A DNA stretch of 64,000 nt from Planosporangium thailandense. Lineage in GTDB: Bacteria; Actinomycetota; Actinomycetes; Mycobacteriales; Micromonosporaceae. Every line of letters begins with the position of its first letter. Position 1 is the stretch's first letter. This document shows, in pieces, positions 18,426 to 27,292 of this stretch. The translations under genes were made by a program, and so were the position numbers. Under the pieces are notes generated by a model, which saw only the letters and a program-made list of their open reading frames with translations, did not search any database and was not told the DNA's origin. Where the stretch lies: positions 62,001 to 126,000 of the forward strand of contig NZ_JAATVY010000013.1 of the NCBI RefSeq assembly GCF_011947195.1. The letters run 5' to 3'.

Positions 18426-20276
18426 ATGCGAGTTCGCCGAGCGACCGTCCTGACCGCCCTGACCACTCTCACGCTGTCGATCCCGCTGTTCGCCCCGTCG
18501 AGCCCGGCCAGCGCCGCCGCCGACCGGGCCGACGCCGGCCGGGCCGACGTCGGCCGGATCCGGGCCGCGCCGGTGGCGGAAGGCTACGGCGGAGCTATCT
18601 CCACCGTGGATGCCACCGCCACGAGCGTCGGCCTCGACGTGCTGCGCCGGGGTGGAAACGCCGTCGACGCCGCCGTCGCGGCAGCCGCGACGCTCGGCGT
18701 GACCGAGCCGTTCTCCGCGGGCATCGGTGGCGGCGGTTTCCTCGTCTACTACGACGCCCGGAAGCGGACCGTCTACACCATCGACGGCCGGGAGGCAGCG
18801 CCGATGGCGATGGGGGCCGACGCTTTCGTCGACCCGGCGACCGGCAAGCCGTACGACTTCCAGGAGGCCCGCATCAGCGGTATCTCCGTCGGGGTGCCGG
18901 GCACGCTGCTGACGTGGCAGGAGGCGCTGCGGCGCTGGGGTACCCGGTCGCTGGCGGCGTCGCTCGCGCCGGCGGCCGCCGTGGCGCAGCGGGGCTTCCC
19001 GGTGGACCAGACGTTCCACGATCAGATCGCCGATCCGGCCAACCACAACGACACCTCGTTCGCGCAGTTCAGCTCGACCCGCGCGCTGTACCTGCCGGGC
19101 GGACAGGCGCCGGCGGTCGGCTCCACGTTCCGCAACCCCGACCTGGCCGCCACGTACCGGCTGATCGCCCGGGAGGGCGTCGACGCGTTCTATCGTGGCC
19201 GGCTGGGGCGCGACATCGTCAACACCGTCCAGCACCCGCCGGTCGCGGCGAACCCGGCGGTGGCGTGGCAGTACCCGATCCGCCCCGGCGCCATGGTGCT
19301 GTCGGACCTGGAGAACTACCGCGTGCGATTCCCGGCCCCGACGCGGTCGGAGTACCGGGGCCTCGACGTGTACGGCATGGCCACCCCGTCCAGTGGTGGC
19401 ACGACCGTCGGTGAGGCGCTCAACATCCTCGAGCGGTCCGACCTGCGGTCGCAGCCGTTGGCGCAGGCGCTCCACCGGTACCTGGAAGCGAGCGCGCTCG
19501 CGTTCGCCGACCGCAACCGGTACATCGGCGACTACACCCCACGCGCCACGCTCGACCAGTTGCTCAGTGACGGGTTCGCGGCGGAGCGGGCCTGCCTCAT
19601 CGACCCGGCGCACGCGCTGCCCAAGCCGGTCGCCCCGGGCGTGCCGGACGGCTCGTACGGCGGCTGCGCGCAGGCGCCGGCGGGGGCGGCCAACACGCAG
19701 GGTACGCACACGACGAACCTGACGGTCGCCGACCGGTGGGGCAACGTCGTCGAGTACACCCTGACCATCGAGCAGACCGGTGGCAACGCGATGGTGGTGC
19801 CCGGCCGCGGGTTCCTGCTCAACAACGAGCTGACCGACTTCAACTTCACGCCGACGCAGGGGGACGCGCCCGACCCGAACCTGCCCGCGCCGGGTAAGCG
19901 TCCGCGCAGCTCGATGTCGCCGACGATCGTCCTGCAGGACGGGAAGCCGTTCCTGGCGGTCGGATCGCCCGGCGGCTCGACGATCATCACCACGGTCCTG
20001 CAGATCCTGGTCGGCCGGCTCGACCTCGGCCTGTCGCTTCCGGACGCGATCGCCGCGCCACGCGCCAGCCAGCGCAACACCGCGAGCGTGCAGGCCGAGC
20101 CGGCGTTCCTGGCGGCACCGGAGGCTGCGGCGCTCACGCGGTTGGGCCACACCTTCACGACGACCCCGGAGATCGGTGCGGCGACCGGGATCGAGTTCGA
20201 GCGGCACGGCCGCATGCTCGCGGCCGCGGAGCCGACCAGGCGGGGCGGCGGGGCCGCGGCGGTCGTCAGGCGGTAG
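18426..20276 (+). CDS. ggt: Gamma-glutamyltransferase
   Basis: 616 residues beginning at ATG 18426 with AGGAG 5 nt upstream. A signal peptide (about 1-33) shows it is exported. It is an Ntn hydrolase that self-cleaves before Thr429 in the GTHTTNLTV motif to give large and small subunits; GGNAVDAAVAAAATLGVTEP and SSGGTTVGEALNILE are conserved family stretches. It transfers or hydrolyses gamma-glutamyl groups of peptides. In an organism that probably uses mycothiol instead of glutathione, the substrate may be other gamma-glutamyl compounds. It ends 9 nt before palindrome A3. Confidence 0.95.
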   Translation: MRVRRATVLTALTTLTLSIPLFAPSSPASAAADRADAGRADVGRIRAAPVAEGYGGAISTVDATATSVGLDVLRRGGNAVDAAVAAAATLGVTEPFSAGIGGGGFLVYYDARKRTVYTIDGREAAPMAMGADAFVDPATGKPYDFQEARISGISVGVPGTLLTWQEALRRWGTRSLAASLAPAAAVAQRGFPVDQTFHDQIADPANHNDTSFAQFSSTRALYLPGGQAPAVGSTFRNPDLAATYRLIAREGVDAFYRGRLGRDIVNTVQHPPVAANPAVAWQYPIRPGAMVLSDLENYRVRFPAPTRSEYRGLDVYGMATPSSGGTTVGEALNILERSDLRSQPLAQALHRYLEASALAFADRNRYIGDYTPRATLDQLLSDGFAAERACLIDPAHALPKPVAPGVPDGSYGGCAQAPAGAANTQGTHTTNLTVADRWGNVVEYTLTIEQTGGNAMVVPGRGFLLNNELTDFNFTPTQGDAPDPNLPAPGKRPRSSMSPTIVLQDGKPFLAVGSPGGSTIITTVLQILVGRLDLGLSLPDAIAAPRASQRNTASVQAEPAFLAAPEAAALTRLGHTFTTTPEIGAATGIEFERHGRMLAAAEPTRRGGGAAAVVRR

Positions 20277-20285
20277 CCGCACCCT

Positions 20286-20339
20286 CATGATCGCGGAAAC
20301 TTCTCCGTGCTCCGGCGCGGAAAAGTTTCCGCGATCATG
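20286..20339. repeat. Palindrome family A, copy A3
   Basis: 25-bp arms (20286-20310 and 20315-20339) with two non-Watson-Crick positions, one of them a T-G wobble, and a 4-nt loop TCCG. It keeps the CATGATC/GATCATG tips and TTTTCCG core of family A, but the flank of the core reads GCGGAAA. It lies between the convergent ggt and the unknown secreted-protein gene, 9 nt after the ggt stop. Confidence 0.85.
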
Positions 20340-20353
20340 GGAGGCGGGGCCGA

Positions 20354-21901
20354 TCATGGGGCATGGGGCCGGAGGACGCCGTTGGCGAGCCTCCATTCAC
20401 CGTGCAGAGCGGGGAGGTCCCGCTTCGCGCCGACGATGGGGATGCCGAAGATCTGCAACTGTACGAACAGCGACGGGCGCAGGTCGTACCCGGCGTAGAC
20501 GGCCCAGTTGACGGACGGGATCACGGCCCCGATCGTGGCTCGCAGGTACGGCGCCCACTCCAGGGTGGCGCCGGCCGATCCGTACAGCGCCACCGTGAGC
20601 TGCGCCCCGACCGTCGCCGTCGCCTCGGCGGATCCGCTGAGGGTCAGGTGCGTGCCGGGGGTGGTGGTCGCGGTCGCCACCGGCAGCCGGCTCCACTCGC
20701 CGTCGCGGTACTCGGCGCCCAGCGACATCTCACCGGCGGTCTTCTCCTCGGCGTCGATGCTGACCTGACCGGTCGCGGTGACCTGGTAGAAGTACGTCAG
20801 GTCGGCGCCGACCACGACGGGGAACCCCAGGACGAACACCGTGGTCTGCACGTGGACCTCGGCGAACGGCAGCCGCACCGGCTGCCGGCCGGAGTCGGCC
20901 TTGCCGGCGAACGTGGCGTGCACCTTGAAGCCCTGGTCGTACGCGCCGCCGATGCCGATCGCCGCCTGTGACGGCGCCGCCCCGGCGGCCGGGTCCCGCT
21001 GGTACTTGAAGATCACCTGGGGCTGGAAGCGGATCCACCCCGCGAGGGTGGGCCCGCCCTGCGACGTGCCGGTGTACCCCAGGTCGCCCAGCGGGAGGTC
21101 GAGGTCGAGTGCGACCTGCCCGCCCACGGGGAACCGGCCGTCGCCGGCAGTGGTCGGCAACGGCGCGGGCGCGATCACGTCGGCGGCGGGCAGGGCCCGG
21201 CCCGGCTCGGCGGCGGGGGCGCCGGCCGCCGGCGGGCGCGTCGACGGTGGGGCCGGTGTCGGCGCCGGCGTTGCCGTCGGTGCCGACGGGTTCGCTGCCG
21301 GCCGCGCCGGGTCGACCCTCGCGGAGACGCCCTGGCGGAGCGGCTTCACCGTCAGGTCCGTCGGCCGCACCGGAGTCGTCGAGTTGACGGTCGCGTCGCC
21401 GAGCAGGTCGGGAAGGGTGGCCGGCTGTACCGCCACCGCGCCGGTACGGTCCGGCGTGGGGTCCACAACTTTGATCAGCGCTCCCTGCGGCAGTTGCGGT
21501 GTGCTCGCGCTGGCGATGATGTCGCCGGCCTTCACCGCCGGCGGGGAGGCGGGTGCCGAGGGAGCCTTGGAGGGAGCCTTGGAGGGAGCCTTGGAGGGAG
21601 CCTTGGAGGGAGCATTGCCGGCGGGCGCGGCGGCGGTGAGCTTCGCTCGGCCGCTGGCGCGGTCGTAGGAGGCGATGCGCAGGTCCCGCGCGGACAGGCG
21701 CTGCACCCCGCCGGTAGGGGTGGCGGCGGCGCGCGCGACCGCCGTGACCGGTGCGGGACTGGTCGCGGCGGTGAGGACCGGGCTCTGCCAGCGGGTCTGG
21801 TTGCCCGGAGCCAGGAAGGCGCCCGCGGCGAACGCGACCGGCACGGCGACGACCACCGTGCCGGTCGCGACGAGCAGCCGGCGCCCTGGAAGTATCGACA
21901 C
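20354..21901 (-). CDS. Unknown exported protein with KAPS repeats and beta-rich C-terminal domain
   Basis: 515 residues from GTG 21901, chosen because GGAGG lies 8 nt upstream and a hydrophobic segment (about 9-29) follows at once. The N-terminal half is low complexity: four to five KAPS repeats near residues 97-115 and a Pro/Ala/Thr stretch. The C-terminal half (about 245-515) is rich in alternating hydrophobic residues, Gly and aromatic residues, suggesting a large beta-sandwich or beta-helix exposed at the surface. No catalytic motif is recognised. It looks like a membrane-anchored or secreted envelope protein of unknown role. Confidence 0.8.
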   Translation of the reverse strand: MSILPGRRLLVATGTVVVAVPVAFAAGAFLAPGNQTRWQSPVLTAATSPAPVTAVARAAATPTGGVQRLSARDLRIASYDRASGRAKLTAAAPAGNAPSKAPSKAPSKAPSKAPSAPASPPAVKAGDIIASASTPQLPQGALIKVVDPTPDRTGAVAVQPATLPDLLGDATVNSTTPVRPTDLTVKPLRQGVSARVDPARPAANPSAPTATPAPTPAPPSTRPPAAGAPAAEPGRALPAADVIAPAPLPTTAGDGRFPVGGQVALDLDLPLGDLGYTGTSQGGPTLAGWIRFQPQVIFKYQRDPAAGAAPSQAAIGIGGAYDQGFKVHATFAGKADSGRQPVRLPFAEVHVQTTVFVLGFPVVVGADLTYFYQVTATGQVSIDAEEKTAGEMSLGAEYRDGEWSRLPVATATTTPGTHLTLSGSAEATATVGAQLTVALYGSAGATLEWAPYLRATIGAVIPSVNWAVYAGYDLRPSLFVQLQIFGIPIVGAKRDLPALHGEWRLANGVLRPHAP

Positions 21902-22047
21902 GCTCGTCCCCTCCGGGATGTCCACGACGAGATGCCACGACGGCCACGGGGAGTGGCACAGATTCGTGTTCGTCAATGGATACCGGAGGTCGGCCCGGAT
22001 GTACAGAGGGGTCGCGATATCGGCGGGCGCCCCGGCCGGCCGAAGAG

Positions 22048-22596
22048 TCAGCCCAGCGGTCCGAAGATGGGGTGCGGACTGAGCTTGACGCGCGGCGCGG
22101 CCCCGCCGTTCCACGGCGCCTTACGGATCTCTTTCATCGCGGCCTTGCGCCGGGCGGCGTCCATCCGGTCGATGAACAGCACCCCGTCGAGGTGGTCGGT
22201 CTCGTGCTGCAGGCAGCGCGCCATCATCCCGGAACCGACGATCTGGACCGGATCGCCGTGCATGGAGAAGCCCTTGGCGACGACGTTCATCCGTCGCATG
22301 GTGTCGAAGTACAACCCGGGCAGGGACAGGCAGCCCTCCGGGCCGTCCTGCTCCTCGTCGTCGGGGAAGCGCAGCGTCGGGTTGACCAGGTGGCCGTCCA
22401 CACCGTCCACATGGAACACGAAGACCCGCAGGCCGACCCCGAGCTGGGGAGCGGCCAGCCCGGCGCCCTCCGCGTCGCGCAGCGTGTCACGGAGATCGTT
22501 GACCAGAGTCCGCAGCTCGCGGTCGAACGTCGTCACCTCGTCGGCCGGCGTCGTGAGGACCGGGTCTCCGAAAAGGCGTACGGGTAGGACTGCCAT
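22048..22596 (-). CDS. def: Peptide deformylase
   Basis: 182 residues from ATG 22596, with GAGGAG 4 nt upstream. It removes the formyl group from nascent N-terminal Met. All three family motifs are present: GAGLAAPQ (44-51), EGCLS (87-91, metal-binding Cys89) and HETDH (131-135, metal-binding His pair and catalytic Glu). It is divergent from a winged-helix regulator across 52 bp that carry two TTTGCAAA sites. This isolated copy with its own regulator may be a second, inducible deformylase rather than the one linked to fmt; that cannot be tested inside the window. Confidence 0.95.
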   Translation of the reverse strand: MAVLPVRLFGDPVLTTPADEVTTFDRELRTLVNDLRDTLRDAEGAGLAAPQLGVGLRVFVFHVDGVDGHLVNPTLRFPDDEEQDGPEGCLSLPGLYFDTMRRMNVVAKGFSMHGDPVQIVGSGMMARCLQHETDHLDGVLFIDRMDAARRKAAMKEIRKAPWNGGAAPRVKLSPHPIFGPLG

Positions 22597-22623
22597 GGCG
22601 CTCCTCGGGTGGTTGACGACCTC

Positions 22624-22648
22624 TTTGCAAAGCAGCATAGTTTGCAAA
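22624..22648. promoter_or_regulatory. Paired TTTGCAAA operator between def and its divergent regulator
   Basis: Two copies of the self-palindromic octamer TTTGCAAA (22624-22631 and 22641-22648) are spaced 17 bp apart, about 1.6 helical turns. The second ends directly before the regulator ATG at 22649. A winged-helix dimer bound here would cover the regulator start and the def promoter region. It is inferred as the autoregulatory site. Confidence 0.6.
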
Positions 22649-23392
22649 ATGAAGGGGCGACAGCGAGCGACAGTGCGACCGGGGGAGACGGAGCGGCCGG
22701 GGGGGACGGAGCGGCCGGGGGGGACGGAGCGGCCGGGGGAGACCGGGAGGCCGCCTGCCGGGCAGCGACACGCGGGGTCAGCCGAAGCAGCCGAAGCGGC
22801 GCTGGCCCACCCGGTCCGCGCGGCGCTCATGGAGCTGGTCACCGCGCGCGGCACCCTGACCTCGGCCGAGGCGGCGCGGGAGCTTGGCGGCAATACCGGG
22901 CTCTACTCGTTCCACCTGCGGCAGCTGGCCCGGTACGGGCTGATCGAAGAAGCGCCGGCCGTCCGCGGGCGGGTACGCCCCTGGCGGGTGGCGTCCGCCC
23001 CGACCGCTCCGGACCCGGCCGTCGGGGCGGACCTGGACGGGCTGGCCCGCGGGCTGGAAGACGAGAGCTACCGGCGCTGGCTCGCCCAACGCGACCGCGT
23101 ACCCGCCTGCTGGCGGCGTGACGAGGCGTTCAGCCAGGTCCTCTACCTCACGCCTGAGGAGCTGACCGAGATGGGGGACGCGATCCGGCGGCTGATCGCC
23201 GGGTACCGGCAGCGCGAGGATCGACCGGCCACCCGGCCGCCGGGCGCCGCACCCGTCGCGGTCGTGGCCCGCCTGTTCCCGCTGCTCGAGTCGGGGCCGG
23301 AACAGTCGGGCCCGGAACAGTCGGGCCCGGGACAATCGAGCCCGGAACAGTCGAGCCCGGGACAATCGGGATCATCGATCCCGGGCGCCTGA
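22649..23392 (+). CDS. ArsR-like winged-helix transcriptional regulator
   Basis: 247 residues from ATG 22649, which directly follows a TTTGCAAA site and has no ribosome site, so the mRNA may be leaderless. The first 35 residues are an Arg/Pro/Gly/Glu low-complexity run built from 18-bp DNA repeats. The winged-helix domain (about 47-110) contains AHPVRAALMELV and the recognition-helix region NTGLYSFHLRQLARYGLIEEA, as in HTH_20/ArsR-like regulators. The C-terminus ends in about six SGPEQ-like pentapeptides from 15-bp repeats. It probably represses itself and the divergent def. Confidence 0.85.
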   Translation: MKGRQRATVRPGETERPGGTERPGGTERPGETGRPPAGQRHAGSAEAAEAALAHPVRAALMELVTARGTLTSAEAARELGGNTGLYSFHLRQLARYGLIEEAPAVRGRVRPWRVASAPTAPDPAVGADLDGLARGLEDESYRRWLAQRDRVPACWRRDEAFSQVLYLTPEELTEMGDAIRRLIAGYRQREDRPATRPPGAAPVAVVARLFPLLESGPEQSGPEQSGPGQSSPEQSSPGQSGSSIPGA

Positions 23393-23410
23393 CGCGGGCG
23401 GGTCCGCCGG

Positions 23411-24781
23411 CTACGCCGGTTCGGGTACGCGTGGCGACTGGGTCACCAGCGACGGCGCCCGCGCCGCGGTCTGCAGCGGCTTGCGCGGCTCCTCCAGCTC
23501 GCCCAGGGCGGTGATGTCCCGCGGGAACACGGCATCGATGATCCAATCGGTGAGCACCCGCATCTTGCGGTGCGTGCTCGGCAGCATCATCAGGTGATAC
23601 CCGCGGTGCAGCACCCACGCAGGCAGCCCACGCAGGTGGATGTCGTACACCTGGGCCACCCCTTCGAGCCGCCCGAGGCCGGCGACGACGCCGATGAAGC
23701 GGTGCCGGTACGGCTCGGGAGGGGCACTGTGCCGGCCGCGGAGCTCGGAGATCAGGTTGTCGGCGATCCGCCGGCCCTGTCGGATCGCGTGCTGGGCCGT
23801 GGGAGCACACAGCGCGTTCGGATCGTCGCTGGTCAGGTCGGGCACGGCGGCGCAGTCGCCGCCTGTCCACGCGCCCCGCAGGCCTCGCACCCGCAGATAG
23901 GCGTCGGCGAGTAGGCGGCCCTGGTCGTCGCGGGGCAGGTCGGTGTCTTCGACTACCGGGTTGGGCTGTTGACCCGCCGTCCAGATCAGCGTGTTGGCTT
24001 CGACGATGTCGTGGGCGTACCGGCCGCCGAACCTGATCCGGCCGCCGACGCACGAGGCGATGGTCGTGTCGAGGCGGATCTCCACGCCTCGCTCGCGCAG
24101 CACGTTCGCGATGTATTCGCTGAGGTCAGGGGTGACCTCCGGCAGGATGCGGTCGCCGGGCTCGACGAGGATCCAGCGCAGCTCCTCGCGGCGCAGCCCC
24201 CGGAACGCCCGGATGGCCTGGTGTGACAGGTCCGACAGTTCGCCGAGCGCCTCGACGCCGGCGAAGCTGGCGCCGACGAGCACGAACGTCAGGGAGCGCC
24301 GGCGTGAATGCGGGTCGGTCGTGGACGCGGCCAGCGACAGCTGGGTGATCACGCGGTTGCGCAGGAAGACAGCCTCTCCGAGAGTCTTGAAACCGACGGC
24401 CAGCTCGGCGAGCCCGGGTACCGGGGCCGTCTTCGAGACCGAGCCGGGGGCGATCACCACATGGTCGTAGGGGATGTCGCGCTCCTCGCCGTTGACGAGC
24501 CGTACCCGCGCCGTACGGTCGGCGTGTCGGATCCCGACGACCTGGCTGTTGCAGATGTAGAACCGGCTGAGGATCCGGCGCAGCGGGACGGCTACGTGCC
24601 GCGGCTCGACGGTGCTGGCGGCGACCTCGGCCAGCAGCGGGTGATAGGTCGTGTAGGACAGGGGATCGACGAGGCAGAGGTCCGCCTCGCCCGGGTCCAG
24701 CCGGTCCTCCAGCCGCTTCGCGGCGAAGAGGCCGACCGCGCCGCCGCCGATGACGAGGATGTGGGGGGCCGCCCTGTTCAT
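23411..24781 (-). CDS. FAD/NAD-dependent oxidoreductase, type II NADH dehydrogenase-like
   Basis: 456 residues. An FAD-binding Rossmann motif (ILVIGGGAVGLFAAKRLE, about 8-25), a second nucleotide-binding motif (FVLVGASFAGVEALGEL, about 168-184) and a C-terminal TGGDCAAVPD flavin motif give the NDH-2/Ndh-like fold. Such enzymes pass electrons from NADH to quinone without pumping protons. The hydrophobic C-terminal part (LPAWVLHRGYHLMMLPS) may lie on the membrane. Its ATG overlaps the stop of the upstream membrane-protein gene by one base (TGATG), so the two are coupled. The exact electron acceptor is not shown. Confidence 0.88.
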   Translation of the reverse strand: MNRAAPHILVIGGGAVGLFAAKRLEDRLDPGEADLCLVDPLSYTTYHPLLAEVAASTVEPRHVAVPLRRILSRFYICNSQVVGIRHADRTARVRLVNGEERDIPYDHVVIAPGSVSKTAPVPGLAELAVGFKTLGEAVFLRNRVITQLSLAASTTDPHSRRRSLTFVLVGASFAGVEALGELSDLSHQAIRAFRGLRREELRWILVEPGDRILPEVTPDLSEYIANVLRERGVEIRLDTTIASCVGGRIRFGGRYAHDIVEANTLIWTAGQQPNPVVEDTDLPRDDQGRLLADAYLRVRGLRGAWTGGDCAAVPDLTSDDPNALCAPTAQHAIRQGRRIADNLISELRGRHSAPPEPYRHRFIGVVAGLGRLEGVAQVYDIHLRGLPAWVLHRGYHLMMLPSTHRKMRVLTDWIIDAVFPRDITALGELEEPRKPLQTAARAPSLVTQSPRVPEPA

Positions 24782-25233
24782 CAGGGTGACCTGAGCGAGT
24801 TGTCGACGGCGGCGGCGACCGCGCCGTACGCCAGGTGGGGCAGTACGTCGGCGGCCCAGTCGGCGGCGCTCCACCGGCGTGGGTCGGTGATGCCGAGGAT
24901 GGTCATCGGCGTGTTCGACCCGAGCATCGCCATGGTCGTCAGCAGGGTGGCGGCCCGGGGCCACGACGGGGTCCGGCGCACCGTGGCGGCGTAGACGAGC
25001 GTCGCGCCCAGCCCGGTCGCGTAGCCGAGCAGCGCCCCGAGCCCGGCGCCGCGATTGTCGGCCTCCTCGCCTTCGCCGAGATCCACGCCGAGGAGATCGC
25101 ACAGCCGCCGTACGGTCCGCTGCGGTGTCGTGCTGGCGGGACGACCGCGCAGCGCCATGTCGAGATAGCTCACCGTGTCGAGGGTGATCGTGCCCGCCGC
25201 GCCGGCGATCAGGCCCCGGGAGAGCGTACGCAT
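24781..25233 (-). CDS. Small integral membrane protein of unknown function
   Basis: 150 residues with four hydrophobic segments (about 5-25, 62-84, 95-115 and 122-142) separated by a short acidic loop near residue 55. It starts at ATG 25233 (MRTLSRGLIAGAAGTITLDTVSYLDMAL). No motif was recognised. Its stop overlaps the start of the NDH-2-like gene, so the pair is probably made together. A membrane partner or anchor for the oxidoreductase is one possibility. Confidence 0.8.
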   Translation of the reverse strand: MRTLSRGLIAGAAGTITLDTVSYLDMALRGRPASTTPQRTVRRLCDLLGVDLGEGEEADNRGAGLGALLGYATGLGATLVYAATVRRTPSWPRAATLLTTMAMLGSNTPMTILGITDPRRWSAADWAADVLPHLAYGAVAAAVDNSLRSP

Positions 25234-25281
25234 CGGTGTCGACTACCCGGCCCGGCGTCGCCTACACCGCCGGCGGGCACC

Positions 25282-25941
25282 TCACGGCAGCTCCCATACG
25301 GTGGTCAGCTTCGATTCGGCGCTCTCGAGCGCCTGCGTCACCGGGATGTCGTACGTGGCGACCGCGGTGAACAGACCGCGGGGCAGGTAGGCCCGGCCCG
25401 GGTCGCCCACCAGGACCCGGGCGCCGGTGGCCCGGGCCCGCTGGAGGAAGGGCAGCACCCGCTCGGTCATGGGGCGGCTGTAGAAGACGTCGCCGGCGAG
25501 TACGACCTCGGCGCCGCCGGCGTCACCGTCGAGCACGTCGCCGAGGACGACGGCCACGTCGACACCGTTGGCGGTGGCGTTGACCGTGATGGCGGAACCG
25601 GCGAGCGGATCGATCTCGACCGCGGTCACGTGGGACGCCCCGGCACGGGCCGCCGCGATGGCAACCAGGCCGGAGCCGGCGGCGAGATCGAACACGACGC
25701 GGTCGCGCACGAGATCGGGGTGGTCGAGGAGGTGCCGGGCGAGCGCCTGCCCGCCGGCCCACGCGAAGGCCCAGAACGGCGGTGGGAGCTCGTGGCCACG
25801 CGCCTGCTCGGTGCGTTCCCACAGGTCGATCGGCTCGTCGGCGAGATGGAGCAGCACCTCCGGTACCGCGGAGGGTGCGCCGAGGCGTGTGTGGGAGCGA
25901 ACGAAGTCCGAGGTCGGGACCGGGCCCGTGGGCGGATGCAC
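25282..25941 (-). CDS. SAM-dependent methyltransferase, ETF-beta/L11 lysine-methyltransferase-like
   Basis: 219 residues. FWAFAWAGGQALARHLLDHP (about 56-75) is the signature seen in ETF-beta lysine methyltransferase-like (METTL20/PrmA-related) proteins. The SAM-binding motif I reads VFDLAAGSGLVAIAAARAGA (about 83-102), followed by the acidic VEIDPL. It probably methylates a protein lysine, but the target cannot be named. The gene ends 48 bp upstream of the membrane-protein gene on the same strand and may be co-transcribed. Confidence 0.85.
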   Translation of the reverse strand: MHPPTGPVPTSDFVRSHTRLGAPSAVPEVLLHLADEPIDLWERTEQARGHELPPPFWAFAWAGGQALARHLLDHPDLVRDRVVFDLAAGSGLVAIAAARAGASHVTAVEIDPLAGSAITVNATANGVDVAVVLGDVLDGDAGGAEVVLAGDVFYSRPMTERVLPFLQRARATGARVLVGDPGRAYLPRGLFTAVATYDIPVTQALESAESKLTTVWELP

Positions 25942-26086
25942 CCGAGCACTGTACGCGGCGGCCGGGCGTCACATGCGGTACGGGAACGCGTGATGCGCAA
26001 CCGACTGGCACCCGCACGCGTACCGGGCCGCACCGCCCGTCCCGTTAGCTAAATCACACCAGAGGAACTGGCTCCAGGGGGATGCG

Positions 26087-26419
26087 ATGCCGGTAAATGT
26101 CGAGGCCGTCCGCGCGGAGGCGCTGTTCGTGTCGCCTCTTCAGTCGTCGGATCAGCCCAAGCCCGATCAGGTCCTGCGGGCGGTGGCCACCGCGCTGCGC
26201 CGGTTCGGCGCGCGGGGCTGCGCGGTACGGGTCGCAGGTGAGTTCGGCGAGCACCCGGAGACCGCGGTCAGCCGCATGGAGTGGGCCCTCAACGTGATCC
26301 GTACGGTGTACCCGGCTCCGGTGGACCCTGCCGCGCTGCGCCCGGAGCCCGCGCTGTGCCCGGAGCCCGCGCTGCGCCCGGAGCCCGCGCCGCAGCAGCC
26401 GCTGGCTCTCGCCGGCTGA
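26087..26419 (+). CDS. Small conserved-looking hypothetical protein
   Basis: 110 residues from ATG 26087, with AGGGGG 5 nt upstream. The N-terminal 75 residues look globular and helical (QVLRAVATALRRFGARGCAV). The C-terminal 35 residues are four to five copies of a PEPAL/RPEPA repeat. No known family was recognised. Codon use is normal for the window, supporting a real gene. It is isolated, on the opposite strand from the methyltransferase gene. Confidence 0.7.
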   Translation: MPVNVEAVRAEALFVSPLQSSDQPKPDQVLRAVATALRRFGARGCAVRVAGEFGEHPETAVSRMEWALNVIRTVYPAPVDPAALRPEPALCPEPALRPEPAPQQPLALAG

Positions 26420-26712
26420 CGTCACGGCGCGACCCGGAGACGGGCGGGCGCTCCTTCGGCCCGTACGGTGTAGCGTCCATATCGGACGGTGTGGGGTATG
26501 GTCGCTACGAGTGGCGACCGGATCACAAATGACATCGATGCCCGACATTCCACTCTAACGATTCGCGAGCTGATCGGTCCAGGCTCGGCACCCCCTCCTT
26601 AATGATTTTGTTAAGAGCCTGTGAACTGGCGCAAAACCAACGGCGGAACGTCACTTTCGCACGAAACACTGCACATGCGAGGTTGGAGAGCCTCGCGGCC
26701 GAGGAGGGCGCA

Positions 26713-26955
26713 GTGTTGATCAAGACGATGAGCTGCGATGCGGGTGTGCGGGTGGATCTTTTGTGCGACTCCTGTGACGTGTTGTTTTCTCCGGGGGCCG
26801 GTACTCCGCCGATACGGTCGGCGATCTGGGCGGCCGCGAGCGCGTGCGGGTGGACTTCGACCGGATCGAGCCTGATGGGGCGGCATTTCTGTCCGGCCTG
26901 CGCCGAGCCGCGTGAGGATCAGCGGTTGGCGACGGTCGGGCCGAGCGGCACCTGA
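26713..26955 (+). CDS. Small zinc-ribbon-like protein
   Basis: 80 residues from GTG 26713, chosen because GAGGAGG lies 5 nt upstream; the frame is open further up without support. Two CxxC knuckles, CDSC (near 18-21) and CPAC (near 63-66), suggest one zinc-binding site. It resembles small actinobacterial zinc-ribbon proteins of unknown role. The preceding 290 bp contain AT-richer DNA and a GGGTAT (26494-26499) but no promoter that can be assigned with confidence. Confidence 0.6.
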   Translation: MLIKTMSCDAGVRVDLLCDSCDVLFSPGAGTPPIRSAIWAAASACGWTSTGSSLMGRHFCPACAEPREDQRLATVGPSGT

Positions 26956-27008
26956 GGAGCCAGTGTCGGCAGGAGTGCGATTCGGCGGGTCGCCCGTGCT
27001 CGGCGCGG

Positions 27009-27033
27009 GTGTGAGGCCGCGACGGCGGGGTAT
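27009..27033 (+). promoter_or_regulatory. Sigma-B-like promoter candidate, site 1
   Basis: GTGT (27009-27012), 15 bp, then GGGTAT (27028-27033). It fits the GNNT-N14-16-GGGTA pattern of actinobacterial sigma-B/SigF-type promoters. It ends 9 nt before the GTG of the 61-residue acidic protein, so the transcript would be almost leaderless. Confidence 0.5.
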
Positions 27034-27042
27034 CACCCCGGT

Positions 27043-27228
27043 GTGACGCAGCAGCCGATACAGGAACCCGAGCCGCTGCCCGAGTACGAGCAGCGAGCCG
27101 ACGTGCACCCGATCGAGGAGCGCGCCGACGTCCTCGAAGCGGTCGAGGACGACACGACGGCGCCTGGCTTCCCGGTGCCCGAGGAAGGCTCGGACGATCT
27201 CGCTCCGCGGTTCCACGAGCCGCTGTAG
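27043..27228 (+). CDS. Small acidic hydrophilic protein
   Basis: 61 residues from GTG 27043 (MTQQPIQEPEPLPEYEQ...). It is rich in Glu, Asp and Pro, has no Cys and no hydrophobic core, and is probably disordered. There is no clear ribosome site, but a sigma-B-like promoter ends 9 nt upstream. It resembles in composition the small proteins at 41881, 51527 and 53704. Its function is unknown; a stress-induced hydrophilin-like role is inferred from composition and promoter only. Confidence 0.55.
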   Translation: MTQQPIQEPEPLPEYEQRADVHPIEERADVLEAVEDDTTAPGFPVPEEGSDDLAPRFHEPL

Positions 27229-27292
27229 CGGCCGGGGTGCCGGATGAACGCGGCGGGACGGTAGCGCCGCCGCGGGGGAGCGCCCTGTGATT

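Noticed and set aside
23411-25102. Upstream extension of the NDH-2-like protein
   Set aside because: The extension overlaps the membrane-protein gene in another frame. MNRAAPHILVIGGG at 24781 fits the family start.
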